NCBI RefSeq assembly: GCF_030815415.1 | Contig: NZ_JAUSWW010000001.1 | Coordinates: 4,650,001 to 4,714,000, forward strand | Length of the DNA: 64,000 nt | Direction: 5' to 3' | Source of the DNA: Streptomyces canus | GTDB taxonomy: Bacteria; Actinomycetota; Actinomycetes; Streptomycetales; Streptomycetaceae | Shown: piece after piece, positions 7,624 through 16,405 of the stretch | Numbering within the stretch: the stretch's first letter is position 1 | Layout of the letters: the number at the start of each line of letters is the position of its first letter | Position numbers and translations under genes: made by a program | The notes under the pieces: generated by a model | What the model was told of the DNA's origin: nothing | Database searches by the model: none | What the model saw: the letters and a program-made list of their open reading frames with translations, nothing else

Positions 7624-8739
7624 CCCGAGGATCGCGACCATGTCCGCGACCAACGTGCCCGGGAGCAGCTCCACGAGGGCCTGGATGTTGTTGTACGAGG
7701 CCGAGCGGAGCTTGAGCCGGTACGGGGTCTTCTCGCCCTTGCTGACGAGGTAGTAGCCGTTGATGCCGAGCGGGTTCTCGGTCCAGGCGTACGTGTGGCC
7801 CTCGGGCGCCTTCAGGACCTTGGGGAGCCGCTGGTTGATCGGGCCGGGCGCGAGCCCGGCCAGGCGGTCGAGGCAGGCGTCGGCGAGGTCGAGGGCGTTG
7901 TGGGTCTGCTCCAGGAGGACCTCGAAGCGGGCCAGGCAGTCGCCCTCCTCGCGGGTCACCACCCTCAGGGTGTCCTTGAGCTCCTCGTACGCGAGGTACG
8001 GCTCGTCCCGGCGCAGATCGAAGTCGACCCCGCAGGCGCGCGCGATCGGCCCGCTCACGCCGTACGCGTGCACGGCCTCCGGCGTGAGCACGCCCACGCC
8101 CCGCGTGCGCCCCCGGAAGATCTCGTTGCCGAGCACCAGGTCGTCGTACACGTCCATCCGCGAGCGCACAGAGGCGACGGCGCCCCGCGCGCGCGTGGCC
8201 CACCCGGCCGGCAGGTCCTCCTTGAGGCCGCCGACGCGGTTGAACATGTAGTGCATGCGTCCGCCGGAGACCTCCTCCATGACGTTCTGGAGCACCTCGC
8301 GCTCCCGGAACGCGTAGAAGACCGGCGTGATGCCGCCGAGTTCCAGCGGGTAGGAGCCCAGGAACATCAGGTGGTTGAGCACCCGGTTGAGCTCCGCGAG
8401 CAAGGTGCGCGTCCACACCGCGCGCGGAGGGACCTCCATGCCCAGCATGCGCTCCACGGCGAGGACCACGCCCAGCTCGTTGGAGAACGCCGACAGCCAG
8501 TCGTGGCGGTTGGCGAGCATGATGATCTGGCGGTAGTCGCGCGCCTCGAAGAGTTTCTCCGCGCCCCGGTGCATATAGCCGATCACCGGCTCGGCGTGCT
8601 GGATCCGCTCGCCGTCCAGGACGAGCCTGAGGCGCAGCACACCGTGCGTCGACGGGTGCTGGGGCCCGATGTTGAGCACCATGTCGGTGCTCTCCGCGGC
8701 GCCGCCGATACCGACCGTGGTCTCCGTCGTGGGAGTCAT
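7588..8739 (-). CDS. Orphan NuoD-like (49 kDa complex I / hydrogenase large subunit family) protein
   Basis: 383 residues from the ATG at 8739 (AGGACAG ribosome site). The NuoD core is well kept: NIGPQHPSTHGVLR (28-36), PVIGYMHRGAEKL (51-63), PPRAVWTRTLLAELNRVLNH, FYAFREREVLQN, RVGGLKEDLP and a GDIDK C-terminus. No other complex I gene is nearby, so this is a stand-alone paralogue. His32 of the quinone site is present, but the position of Tyr87 of Thermus Nqo4 (DY) is Trp81 here (HDW), so normal quinone chemistry is doubtful. Arg58 in HRG corresponds to NDUFS2 Arg85. It diverges from the PH-domain gene pair. Confidence 0.88.
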   Translation of the reverse strand: MTPTTETTVGIGGAAESTDMVLNIGPQHPSTHGVLRLRLVLDGERIQHAEPVIGYMHRGAEKLFEARDYRQIIMLANRHDWLSAFSNELGVVLAVERMLGMEVPPRAVWTRTLLAELNRVLNHLMFLGSYPLELGGITPVFYAFREREVLQNVMEEVSGGRMHYMFNRVGGLKEDLPAGWATRARGAVASVRSRMDVYDDLVLGNEIFRGRTRGVGVLTPEAVHAYGVSGPIARACGVDFDLRRDEPYLAYEELKDTLRVVTREEGDCLARFEVLLEQTHNALDLADACLDRLAGLAPGPINQRLPKVLKAPEGHTYAWTENPLGINGYYLVSKGEKTPYRLKLRSASYNNIQALVELLPGTLVADMVAILGSLFFVVGDIDK

Positions 8740-8758
8740 GGACACAGTCTGTCCTACG

Positions 8759-8770
8759 TACGCTGACCTC
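8759..8770 (+). promoter_or_regulatory. Candidate -10 element giving a leaderless mRNA for the PH-domain pair
   Basis: TACGCT (8759-8764) is followed by exactly six bases and then the ATG at 8771. No ribosome site precedes the ATG. The -35 region would overlap the start codon of the divergent NuoD-like gene, and no clear -35 is seen. Confidence 0.45.
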
Positions 8771-9274
8771 ATGGAGACCGGGAACGGGCAGGGCGCGGGG
8801 ACGGCCGAGGGCGAGCCGGTGTGGATCGGCCTGCCTCCGGGGCTGCTGCGGATGCGACGGCTGTTGCTGGTGGTGTGGCTGGGGCTGCTGGCCGTGGCGG
8901 TCGGTGTGCTGCTGAACCTGTTCGCGGGCCCGGTCTGGGCCGCGTTCGCGCTGCTGCCGCTCGCCCTCATGGCGTGGGGCTGGGTGATGCTGGGCCGCAA
9001 CTGGGCCTCCTGGCGCTATGCCGAGCGCGCCGACGACCTGCTGATCAGCCGGGGTGTGCTGTGGCGCGAGGAGACCGTCGTGCCGTACGGCCGGATGCAG
9101 CTGGTCGAGGTCACCTCCGGGCCCGTGGAGCGGCACTTCGGGCTGTCCAGCGTGCAGCTGCACACGGCGGCCGCGGCGACCGACGCGACCATCCCGGGCC
9201 TGGAGCCGGCCGAGGCGGAACGGCTGCGCGACCGGCTCACCGAGCTCGGCCAGGCACGATCGGCGGGCCTGTGA
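8771..9274 (+). CDS. PH domain membrane protein (YdbS-like, bPH2), small subunit
   Basis: 167 residues. Two closely spaced hydrophobic helices (about 30-70, LLLVVWLGLLAVAVGVLL then a second) are followed by a single bacterial PH2 domain (about 80-160) with the usual RGVLWREETVVPYGRMQLVEV and QLHTAAA motifs. It pairs with the larger protein 9271-10605, whose GTG overlaps this TGA (GTGA). Such small/large YdbS/YdbT pairs form membrane complexes of unknown role; Bacillus members affect competition and bacteriocin resistance. The start is set at ATG 8771 by the leaderless -10 spacing and the absence of family-like sequence upstream. Confidence 0.85.
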   Translation: METGNGQGAGTAEGEPVWIGLPPGLLRMRRLLLVVWLGLLAVAVGVLLNLFAGPVWAAFALLPLALMAWGWVMLGRNWASWRYAERADDLLISRGVLWREETVVPYGRMQLVEVTSGPVERHFGLSSVQLHTAAAATDATIPGLEPAEAERLRDRLTELGQARSAGL

Positions 9275-10605
9275 CGACGCCGGGCATCGACGACGCCGTA
9301 CGGCAGAAGCCGCCCGTGACCGAGCGGCGGCTGCATCCCGTGACCCCCCTCAGACGGGCGTGGGCGCCCGTCGCGGTGCTCATCGGGTGGGCGGTGCACG
9401 ACCCCGACCAGACACAGCGCCAGCTGACCCGGCTGACGCCCACGGTCCTGCTGATCGTCCTCGCCCTCTTCGTCCCCGCCGCCGCCCTCTACGGCTTCCT
9501 CACCTGGTGGTACACGCACTTCGCGGTCACCGAGGCCGAACTGCGCATCCGTACCGGCCTGGTGTTCCGGCGCACGGCGCACATCCGGTTGGAACGCATC
9601 CAGGCGATCGACGTCACCCAGCCGCTCCTCGCGCGCGTGGCGGGCGTCGCGAAACTCAAACTCGACGTCATAGGCACCGACAAGAAGGACGAACTGGCCT
9701 TCCTGGGAGAGCGCGAGGCGCGGGCGCTCCGCGCGGAACTCCTGGCACGCGCCGCCGGGTTCGCACCCGAGACGGCGCACGAAGTCGGCGAGGCCCCGGC
9801 GCGCGAGCTGCTGCGCACGCCCCCGCGCGACCTCGCGATCGCCCTCGTCCTGACGGGCGCCACCTGGGCCACGCTGGCCGCCGCCCTCGTCGTACCGCCC
9901 GTGCTGTGGTTCGCCACCCACAGCCTGTGGACGGTCCTCGCGACCGGCGTACCGCTGCTCGGCGCGGCGGGCGCGAGCAGCGTGGGGCGGTTCGTCGGCG
10001 AGTACGACTGGACCGTGGGCGAGTCGCCCGACGGGCTGCGGATCGACCACGGGCTCCTGGACCGCACCCACGAGACGGTGCCGCCGGGGCGCGTGCAGAC
10101 CGTACGGATAGTGGAGCCACTGCTGTGGCGGCGGCGCGGCTGGGTGCGGGTCGAGCTGGATGTGGCCGGGTCGTCCAACTCCGTACTGGTGCCTGTCGCC
10201 CCGCGCGAGGTCGCCGAGGCGATCGTCGCGCGCGTGCTGCCCGGCGTGGTCGTACCGCCCGCGTCCGCGCTGTCCCGGCCCCCGCGGCGCGCCGGGCGTT
10301 GTGTGCCGGTGTGGTGGCGGGGCTACGGACTCGCCGTCACCGACGCGGTGTTCGCGTCCCGGCAAGGCCTGCTGCGCCGCAGCCTCGCCCTGGTCCCGCA
10401 CGCGAAGGTCCAGAGCGTACGGCTCACCCAGGGGCCCTGGCAGCGTCTCTGGCGGCTCGCCGCCGTCCATGTGGACACGGGGGCCAACAAGACCGTCACA
10501 GCGCGTCTGCGGGACGTGGAGGAGGCCGCGGAGCTGCTGCGGGCGCAGGCGGAGAGGTCACGGACGGGGCGGCGGGACGCCCGGCCCGACCGGTGGATGG
10601 CCTGA
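9271..10605 (+). CDS. PH domain membrane protein (YdbT-like), large subunit
   Basis: 444 residues, GTG start overlapping the previous gene's stop. It has two pairs of hydrophobic helices (about 55-80 and 190-235) and three repeated bPH2 domains: TEAELRIRTGLVFRRTAHI near 85, SPDGLRIDHGLLDRTHETV near 250 and VTDAVFASRQGLLRRSLAL near 350. Each repeat keeps the pattern of a turn, RxGLxxR and a following VQxV/IQAI strand. It probably acts with the small partner as a membrane complex. The operon ends at a strong hairpin at 10629-10665. Function is unknown beyond family membership. Confidence 0.85.
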   Translation: MTTPGIDDAVRQKPPVTERRLHPVTPLRRAWAPVAVLIGWAVHDPDQTQRQLTRLTPTVLLIVLALFVPAAALYGFLTWWYTHFAVTEAELRIRTGLVFRRTAHIRLERIQAIDVTQPLLARVAGVAKLKLDVIGTDKKDELAFLGEREARALRAELLARAAGFAPETAHEVGEAPARELLRTPPRDLAIALVLTGATWATLAAALVVPPVLWFATHSLWTVLATGVPLLGAAGASSVGRFVGEYDWTVGESPDGLRIDHGLLDRTHETVPPGRVQTVRIVEPLLWRRRGWVRVELDVAGSSNSVLVPVAPREVAEAIVARVLPGVVVPPASALSRPPRRAGRCVPVWWRGYGLAVTDAVFASRQGLLRRSLALVPHAKVQSVRLTQGPWQRLWRLAAVHVDTGANKTVTARLRDVEEAAELLRAQAERSRTGRRDARPDRWMA

Positions 10606-10628
10606 CCGGACCGCGACGGAGAACGACG

Positions 10629-10665
10629 AGAGCCGCGCGGCCCCCTCGGGAGTCCGCGCGGCTCT
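10629..10665. terminator. Bidirectional hairpin terminator
   Basis: A 12-bp perfect stem, AGAGCCGCGCGG (10629-10640) with CCGCGCGGCTCT (10654-10665), and a 13-base loop. It lies between the convergent PH-domain operon and the coiled-coil gene, with no U-run, as is usual in Streptomyces. Confidence 0.7.
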
Positions 10666-10679
10666 GGTCGACACGTCGT

Positions 10680-12041
10680 TCAGGAAACCGCGCTCCGCAG
10701 TCCCTGCACATCGATCTGCTCGGTCTCGTCGTGCGCCGTCAGGTCGATGACCTGGCCGATACCCCGGGACGCCTCGTCCGCGGGCTTGAACTCGGCCTCG
10801 GACTCGGCCTTGTGGAGAGCGAGCGCCTCCTGGCCGACCACGTCGGCGAGGTCCTCGTTCTGCACGGACTCCAGTTCGGCGGACGCCTTCTGCATGCCGA
10901 AGAAGTCGAAGCCGCCCTCGACGGCGGCACGCCGCGCGGGCGAAGCCGGCGCGACGGCCACCGCGGTCGGTGCGACGAAGTGCCCGGAGGGCTGCTGCGC
11001 GGGCTGGGCCGGCTTGGCCGGCGTGGTGGTGACGGCGGCCGCGCGCGTATGCCCGTCGACCGCCGCGGGCTGCCCCTGCGCCTCGTCCTCCTGCGCGGCC
11101 TCCGCTTCGGAGTCACCGGAGGTGACCACCTGTGCGGCGACGGGACCGGCCTGCGCCGGAACGTCCTTCGCGGGGCCGTCGCCCTTCGGACCGCCGTCGC
11201 CGTCCGGGGAACCGTCGTCCTTGGGGGAACCGTCGTCCTTGGCCGAGCCGTCGTCCTTGGCCGAGCCGTCGTCCTTGGCCGAGCCGTCCTTCGTCGAGCC
11301 CTCCTCGGCCGGGGTCTCGGGAGCGTCGTCCTTGGTGGCACCCTCGCCGCCGTCGAACCGCGACAGCGCCGCCTTCGCCCGCAGGAACAGCTGGGAGCCC
11401 TCCGGCGAGAAGATCGCGGGCGCGTCCGGCTCGTCGTCGACGGCCTCGGCGCCCTCAGCGGCCTCGGCGCTCTCCACGGCCCCGTCCTCGGTCTCCACCG
11501 CTTCGTCCTCGGCCGGGGCAGCCACAGCGCCGGCCTCCTCGACGGCGACCGGCACGGGCGGCAGCGCGCGCGCCGGTACCGGTGCCGTGGCCTCTATCTC
11601 GAGCAGCCGGCGGCCCTCCAGGGCGCTCGCCCGCTCGGTCTCCGCCGTGGCGTACCGGCGCAGCAGGGCCGCGTGCTCGTTGCGCAGGCCCGCCAGTTCC
11701 GTGCGCTTGGCCCGCAGCCGCTGCTCCAGCTTGCCGCGCAGTTCGCGCGACTCCTCGAGGTCGGTCTCCAGTTCGGCGACCCGTTCCTCGAAGCGCCACT
11801 CGTCGCCCGCACGCGCGCGTATGAGGTCGGCGACCTGCTTGCCGGCCTGCGTGTCCCAGCGGCGCATGACGGCCGCACCGACGACCGCGGTCGCCGCGGC
11901 GACCGCGGCGACGACACGCAGCACGGCCGGCTGCGAGAACGCCCAGGGGCCGAAGGCGCAGACGACGGAGACGCCTGCGATCGCCGACGGGGGAAGCAGC
12001 CTGTGCAAGGGCGGGGAATGGCGGTGACGTCCACGTGGCAT
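10680..12041 (-). CDS. Membrane-anchored coiled-coil protein with acidic low-complexity tail
   Basis: 453 residues from the ATG at 12041. The basic start (PRGRHRHS) leads to two hydrophobic segments (about 15-60, including VLRVVAAVAAATAVVGAAV). A heptad-rich coiled coil follows (about 65-130, RFEERVAELETDLEESRELR and onward). The rest is low-complexity: Ala/Glu/Pro-rich, then tandem GSAKDD units (see repeat 11212-11283), then a C-terminal part with VIDLTAHDE. The topology resembles cell-envelope scaffolding proteins, but I recognise no family with a known function. The long variable tail is likely disordered. The start has no strong ribosome site, so the N-terminus is uncertain. Confidence 0.7.
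   Translation of the reverse strand: MPRGRHRHSPPLHRLLPPSAIAGVSVVCAFGPWAFSQPAVLRVVAAVAAATAVVGAAVMRRWDTQAGKQVADLIRARAGDEWRFEERVAELETDLEESRELRGKLEQRLRAKRTELAGLRNEHAALLRRYATAETERASALEGRRLLEIEATAPVPARALPPVPVAVEEAGAVAAPAEDEAVETEDGAVESAEAAEGAEAVDDEPDAPAIFSPEGSQLFLRAKAALSRFDGGEGATKDDAPETPAEEGSTKDGSAKDDGSAKDDGSAKDDGSPKDDGSPDGDGGPKGDGPAKDVPAQAGPVAAQVVTSGDSEAEAAQEDEAQGQPAAVDGHTRAAAVTTTPAKPAQPAQQPSGHFVAPTAVAVAPASPARRAAVEGGFDFFGMQKASAELESVQNEDLADVVGQEALALHKAESEAEFKPADEASRGIGQVIDLTAHDETEQIDVQGLRSAVS
11212..11283 (-). repeat. 18-bp tandem repeat encoding GSAKDD units
   Basis: Four consecutive 18-bp units. Three are identical on the + strand (CCGTCGTCCTTGGCCGAG at 11230, 11248 and 11266) and the first (11212) is a variant. 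They encode G-S-A/P-K-D-D repeats in frame, so changes in copy number lengthen or shorten the protein by six residues without a frameshift. Confidence 0.9.
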
Positions 12042-12193
12042 GGCCAGAAACTTACCGCGCGTAGGCGAATCGTGGTGCCCCGGCCCGTAAAAACACAGCC
12101 ATCCCGCAGCCTTCACACGACAGCAGGAATCAGACCCGCCACCGAATTCGACAACAGGGACACGATCCGCCGACCCCACCGCAAGATCATTTG

Positions 12194-13321
12194 TCACCGG
12201 TCGCTCAACCGCCCGCTGATCCACTGCAGCGTCGGCGGAATCTCCCGCCGCCAGGTGTTGAAGTTGTGCCCGCCGCTTTCGAGGATGATCGAGGAGACGC
12301 GCGTCCGGTTCGTCGCCTTCACGCGGTCTATGAACTTCAGAGTGTCCTTGTAGTTCGCCTCACCGATCTTGCTGCTGCTGACGAGCAGTGAAGTGTCGGG
12401 CGCGGGCATGTGCTTGAGGTACCAGAACAGGTTCGCGCGATCGCGCAGCCCTTTGTCGCCCTGGAAGAGATCGCCGGTGGTGGGGTCGCTCGGCGCGTTG
12501 TAGTACGGCGAGAGGCCCGCGCCCGCGGCGTACACCTCGGGGTGGTGCATGGCGAGCTTCAGGGCGCAATAGCCGCCCGTGGAGTCGCCGATGACGCCCC
12601 AGCTGCCCGGCTTCTTCCCCACCCGGTAATGCGCGAGAACGGCGTCGGGCAGGTCCTTGGCGAAGAACGACTCCGTCTGGGGTCCGTCCGGAACGTCGAC
12701 GCACTCCGTGTCCCGTGGCGGCGCAACCGTCGGCCGCATCATCACCAGGATCATCGGCTGCATACGGCCGTCCTTGGCGAGGTCCAAGGCCGTGCTCGGA
12801 TAGTGGAGTTTGTCGACCAGCGCCTGGGCGGTGCCCGGATATCCGGTGAGAACCACGGCGGCGGGAAACGTCCGCGCGCGGTACTGCGGCTGGAAGTACT
12901 CCGGCGGCAGATAGACGAAAGCCGACGTGGCGATGTGCGTCGTACGGCCGACAATGGCGACCTTCTGGATCTGGCCGCCGTTCTGCGGCCGCGCGCTGCC
13001 CGTCTCCTTGACCCGCCGTATGTCCGTCACCTGGAGCGGGCCCCCCGAGCCGCCGTTCGGCGTGTGGTCGACGACCACCCCCTGCTCGTCCTCCTGCCCG
13101 AACAGGTCGGCCCAGCTGGCGTAGAACCCGAAGGCCTGGTTGGCGGCGAGCCCGACCGCCGCGAAGAGCGCCAGCTGGGTCGCGAGCAGCAGACCCACCC
13201 GCCCGCCGACGGCCCGCCAGCTCCGCCGCGACAGCCGTGGCCACAGCCACACCGTGCCGACGAACAGCAGCACCGCCGACCCGACCGCCAGCACCAGCAC
13301 GTTGTTGCCCGTGAGACCCAT
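12194..13321 (-). CDS. Membrane-anchored alpha/beta-hydrolase esterase (esterase D / mycolyltransferase-like)
   Basis: 375 residues. The N-terminal 75 residues contain about two transmembrane helices, so the catalytic domain probably faces outward. The hydrolase domain begins near residue 120 and has the nucleophile elbow VIGDSTGGYCALKLA (GxSxG, Ser in GDSTG) and a C-terminal His in SGGHNFNTWR. The layout matches the PF00756 esterase family, which includes mycolyltransferase antigen 85 and trehalose esterases; Streptomyces lacks mycolates, so the substrate is open. The ATG at 13321 has an AGGA site 8 bases upstream. Neighbouring LysX-like protein and hydrolase both suggest cell-envelope work. 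Confidence 0.82.
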   Translation of the reverse strand: MGLTGNNVLVLAVGSAVLLFVGTVWLWPRLSRRSWRAVGGRVGLLLATQLALFAAVGLAANQAFGFYASWADLFGQEDEQGVVVDHTPNGGSGGPLQVTDIRRVKETGSARPQNGGQIQKVAIVGRTTHIATSAFVYLPPEYFQPQYRARTFPAAVVLTGYPGTAQALVDKLHYPSTALDLAKDGRMQPMILVMMRPTVAPPRDTECVDVPDGPQTESFFAKDLPDAVLAHYRVGKKPGSWGVIGDSTGGYCALKLAMHHPEVYAAGAGLSPYYNAPSDPTTGDLFQGDKGLRDRANLFWYLKHMPAPDTSLLVSSSKIGEANYKDTLKFIDRVKATNRTRVSSIILESGGHNFNTWRREIPPTLQWISGRLSDR

Positions 13322-13529
13322 GGTTGGTTTCCTGCCTGCGCTTTCTCCCCGTGCCGGCGTACCCCGCGGATCTTCGCGAAGGCTTGTCCGGCCCTTTTCC
13401 CGGCCTTTGGACCGGCTTTGAGGAAGCGAGTGAACCTCTCCCTCGAAGACACCGTCCTAGAGGGCGCAATGTCGCCGGATGCCCGATGCGGGCCCGGATC
13501 CAAGCTCTCTCGCAGAACTACGGGATGCG

Positions 13530-15365
13530 ATGTCTGTCAGGACAGATGTGGAAATGTCGGGCGGGGTTCCGAACCGATCACTGTGGGCACGGCACGCGCT
13601 GCGTGGCCCACGCCCCGAGGCCGTCCCCGTCCTGGTCGCCAGAGCCTGCGCGATCGTGGGCCTGCTGGACATCGCCGCGGGCGTCTTCCCGCGCTTCCGG
13701 CACAGCCGTATGCACACCATGGCCGAGGTGCTCCCCGGCGCGCTCGGCCCGTTCGCCGCCGCGCTCTCCCTGAGCACGGGCGTGCTGCTGCTTCTGCTCG
13801 CCCACGGTCTCAGGCGCCGCAAGCGGCGGGCCTGGCGCGCCGCCGTGGCCCTGCTGCCGGCCGGCGCGGTCGCGCAGTTCACCTACCGCCACTCCCCGGT
13901 GGGCGCGCTCATCTCGCTCGCCCTGCTCGCGCCGCTGCTGATCCACCGCGACCAGTTCAGGGCGCTGCCCGACCCGCGCAGCCGGTGGCGCGCGCTCGCC
14001 AACTTCGTCCTCATGGGCGCCGGTTCGCTCGCACTCGGGCTGGTCATCGTCAGCGTCCACCCGAAGACGCTCGTCGGCGACCCGAGCCTGGCCGACCGCA
14101 TCACCCACGTCCTGTACGGCCTGTTCGGCTTCGAGGGCCCCGTCGACTACCAGGGCAACACCTCCTGGACGGTCGCCTTCTCCCTCGGCGCCCTCGGCCT
14201 GCTCACGGCGATCACGACGATCTACCTGGCCTTCCGTCCCGAACACCCCGCCGCGCAACTCACCGAGGACGACGAGGCCCGTCTCAGGGTCCTCCTGGAC
14301 AGGCACGGCGGCCGCGACTCCCTCGGCCACTTCGCCCTGCGCCGCGACAAGGCCGTCGTCTTCTCCCCCAGCGGCAAGGCCGCGGTGACCTACCGCGTCG
14401 TCTCCGGTGTGATGCTCGCCAGCGGCGATCCCATCGGCGACGTCGAGGCCTGGCCGGGCGCCATCGAGCGCTTCATGGACGAGGCGAAGGCCCACTCCTG
14501 GACGCCCGCCGTCATGGGCTGCTCGGAGACCGGCGGCGAGGTCTGGACCCGCGAGACCGGCCTGGACGCCCTGGAACTGGGCGACGAGGCGGTGGTGGAC
14601 GTCGCGGATTTCTCCCTCGCCGGGCGCGCGATGCGCAACGTGCGCCAGATGGTCAAGCGCATCGAGCGCGCCGGTTACGAGACTCGGGTTCGGCGCGTCC
14701 GTGACCTCGGAGACGCCGAACTCGAGCGCATCCGGCGCGCCGCCGACGACTGGCGCGGCACCGACACCGAGCGCGGCTTCTCCATGGCGCTGGGCCGCAT
14801 CGGCGACCCCACCGACGGGGACTGCCTGATCGCCACCGCCCACAAGGCGGACGCCGTACCGGGTGAGTACGGCGACCTGAAGGCGATCCTGCACTTCGTC
14901 CCGTGGGGCACCGACGGCGTCTCCCTGGACCTGATGCGCCGCGACCGCTCCGCCGACCCCGGCATGAACGAACTGCTCATCGTGGCCGCGCTCCAGGCCG
15001 CGCCGAGGCTCGGCATCGCGCGCGTGTCGCTGAACTTCGCCATGTTCCGCGCCGCCCTCGCGCGCGGCGAGAAGATCGGCGCGGGTCCGGTGCTGCGCGC
15101 CTGGCGCGGGCTGCTGGTCTTCCTCTCCCGCTGGTTCCAGATCGAGTCCCTGTACAAGTTCAACGCGAAGTTCCAGCCCCGCTGGGAGCCCCGCTTCGTC
15201 GTCTACCGCGCCTCCGGCGACCTTCCCCGCATCGGCTTCGCCGCCATGCAGGCCGAGGGCTTCGTCAACCTCGGCCTCCCTCTGCCGCGCTTCCTGCGCC
15301 GCCGCCGGAACATCGCACGCGCGTGTGCCCACGCCGTCGCGGAACGAGACGTCCGCGCGGCGTGA
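13530..15365 (+). CDS. Phosphatidylglycerol lysyltransferase-domain (LysX/MprF-type, DUF2156) membrane protein
   Basis: About 611 residues. The N-terminal 240 residues carry around six transmembrane helices (for example LSTGVLLLLLAHGL). A C-terminal DUF2156 domain (about 250-590) includes SGKAAVTYRVVSGVMLASGDP, WRGTDTERGFSM and RDRSADPGMNELLI. In MprF and LysX this GNAT-like domain transfers lysine from Lys-tRNA to phosphatidylglycerol, changing surface charge and defensin resistance. No lysyl-tRNA-synthetase domain is attached, unlike mycobacterial LysX. The start is uncertain: ATG 13479, 13530 and 13554 are in frame and none has a strong ribosome site. Confidence 0.8.
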   Translation: MSVRTDVEMSGGVPNRSLWARHALRGPRPEAVPVLVARACAIVGLLDIAAGVFPRFRHSRMHTMAEVLPGALGPFAAALSLSTGVLLLLLAHGLRRRKRRAWRAAVALLPAGAVAQFTYRHSPVGALISLALLAPLLIHRDQFRALPDPRSRWRALANFVLMGAGSLALGLVIVSVHPKTLVGDPSLADRITHVLYGLFGFEGPVDYQGNTSWTVAFSLGALGLLTAITTIYLAFRPEHPAAQLTEDDEARLRVLLDRHGGRDSLGHFALRRDKAVVFSPSGKAAVTYRVVSGVMLASGDPIGDVEAWPGAIERFMDEAKAHSWTPAVMGCSETGGEVWTRETGLDALELGDEAVVDVADFSLAGRAMRNVRQMVKRIERAGYETRVRRVRDLGDAELERIRRAADDWRGTDTERGFSMALGRIGDPTDGDCLIATAHKADAVPGEYGDLKAILHFVPWGTDGVSLDLMRRDRSADPGMNELLIVAALQAAPRLGIARVSLNFAMFRAALARGEKIGAGPVLRAWRGLLVFLSRWFQIESLYKFNAKFQPRWEPRFVVYRASGDLPRIGFAAMQAEGFVNLGLPLPRFLRRRRNIARACAHAVAERDVRAA

Positions 15366-15439
15366 CCTCGGGCGGCCCGGGACGCGGCGGGCGGCCCCCG
15401 CTCTCCGGGCCGGGCGGCCTTGCGGCTCCTTCCTGGGCC

Positions 15440-15451
15440 TAGGCTGAACGT
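15440..15451 (+). promoter_or_regulatory. Candidate -10 element giving a leaderless folP mRNA
   Basis: TAGGCT (15440-15445) followed by six bases and then the folP ATG at 15452. There is no ribosome site before the ATG. A TTGCGG at 15420 is too close to serve well as a -35. Confidence 0.4.
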
Positions 15452-16405
15452 ATGAGCAAGCAGAGCGGACGCGGGCGCGTCGTCGGGCTGCCGGAATGGG
15501 ACCGCTGCGCGGTCATGGGAGTCGTCAACGTCACCCCCGACTCCTTCTCCGACGGCGGCCGCTGGTTCGACACGACGGCCGCCGTCAAGCACGGCCTCGC
15601 CCTGGTCGAGGAGGGTGCCGACCTCGTCGACGTCGGCGGTGAGTCCACCCGCCCCGGCGCCACCCGCGTCGACGAGGCCGAGGAGCTCAAGCGCGTCATC
15701 CCCGTGGTCCGCGGCCTGGCCGCCGAGGGCGTCACCATCTCCGTGGACACCATGCGCGCCTCGGTCGCCGCACAGGCCCTCGCCGCCGGCGCCTGTCTCG
15801 TCAACGACGTCAGCGGCGGCCTCGCCGACCCCGCGATGATTCCCGTCGTCGCCGACTCCGGCGCCCCCTTCGTCGTCATGCACTGGCGCGGCTTCCTGGA
15901 GGGCGGCAACGTCAAGGGCGTCTACGCCGACGTCGTCGCGGAAGTCGTCGACGAACTCCACGCGCGCGTGGAGGCCGTCCTCGCCGGCGGCATCGCCCCC
16001 GACCGCGTCGTCGTCGACCCCGGCCTCGGCTTCTCCAAGGACGCCGAGCACGACCTCGTCCTCCTCGCCCACCTCGACCGCCTGCTCGCCCTCGGCCACC
16101 CCCTCCTCGTCGCCGCCTCCCGCAAGCGCTTCCTCGGCCGCGTCCTCGCGGGCCCCGGGAGCGCCCCGCCCCCCGCCCGCGAGCGCGACGCCGCGACGGC
16201 CGCCGTCTCCGCCCTCGCGGCGCAGGCCGGCGCGTGGGCGGTGCGCGTGCACGAGGTGCGCGCGACGGCGGACGCCGTACGGGTCGCACGCGCCGTGGAG
16301 GGCGCGCGCGCATCGGACCGCGCGCGGGGAGCAACTCACGCGAGCGAGGTGCTCACCGCCGCGGTGAGCACCCCGGGAACCCACTCCCCCGAAGGCGACC
16401 AGTGA
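15452..16405 (+). CDS. folP: Dihydropteroate synthase
   Basis: 317 residues, a TIM-barrel enzyme that joins p-aminobenzoate to 6-hydroxymethyl-dihydropterin diphosphate; target of sulfonamides. Signature motifs are MGVVNVTPDSFSDGGRW (22-38), VDVGGESTRPGA (about 57-68), ISVDTMRA, LVNDVSGG, DPGLGFSK and the C-terminal ASRKRFLG. It is first in a tight folate block followed by an NTF2-like gene (GTGA overlap), folB and folK. The C-terminal 40 residues beyond the barrel (ARASDRARGATHASE and onward) are an unusual extension of unclear role. Confidence 0.97.
   Translation: MSKQSGRGRVVGLPEWDRCAVMGVVNVTPDSFSDGGRWFDTTAAVKHGLALVEEGADLVDVGGESTRPGATRVDEAEELKRVIPVVRGLAAEGVTISVDTMRASVAAQALAAGACLVNDVSGGLADPAMIPVVADSGAPFVVMHWRGFLEGGNVKGVYADVVAEVVDELHARVEAVLAGGIAPDRVVVDPGLGFSKDAEHDLVLLAHLDRLLALGHPLLVAASRKRFLGRVLAGPGSAPPPARERDAATAAVSALAAQAGAWAVRVHEVRATADAVRVARAVEGARASDRARGATHASEVLTAAVSTPGTHSPEGDQ

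Noticed and set aside
11130..11300. CRISPR-like array
   Set aside because: The repeats are directly adjacent 18-bp units without spacers, in frame within a coding gene.
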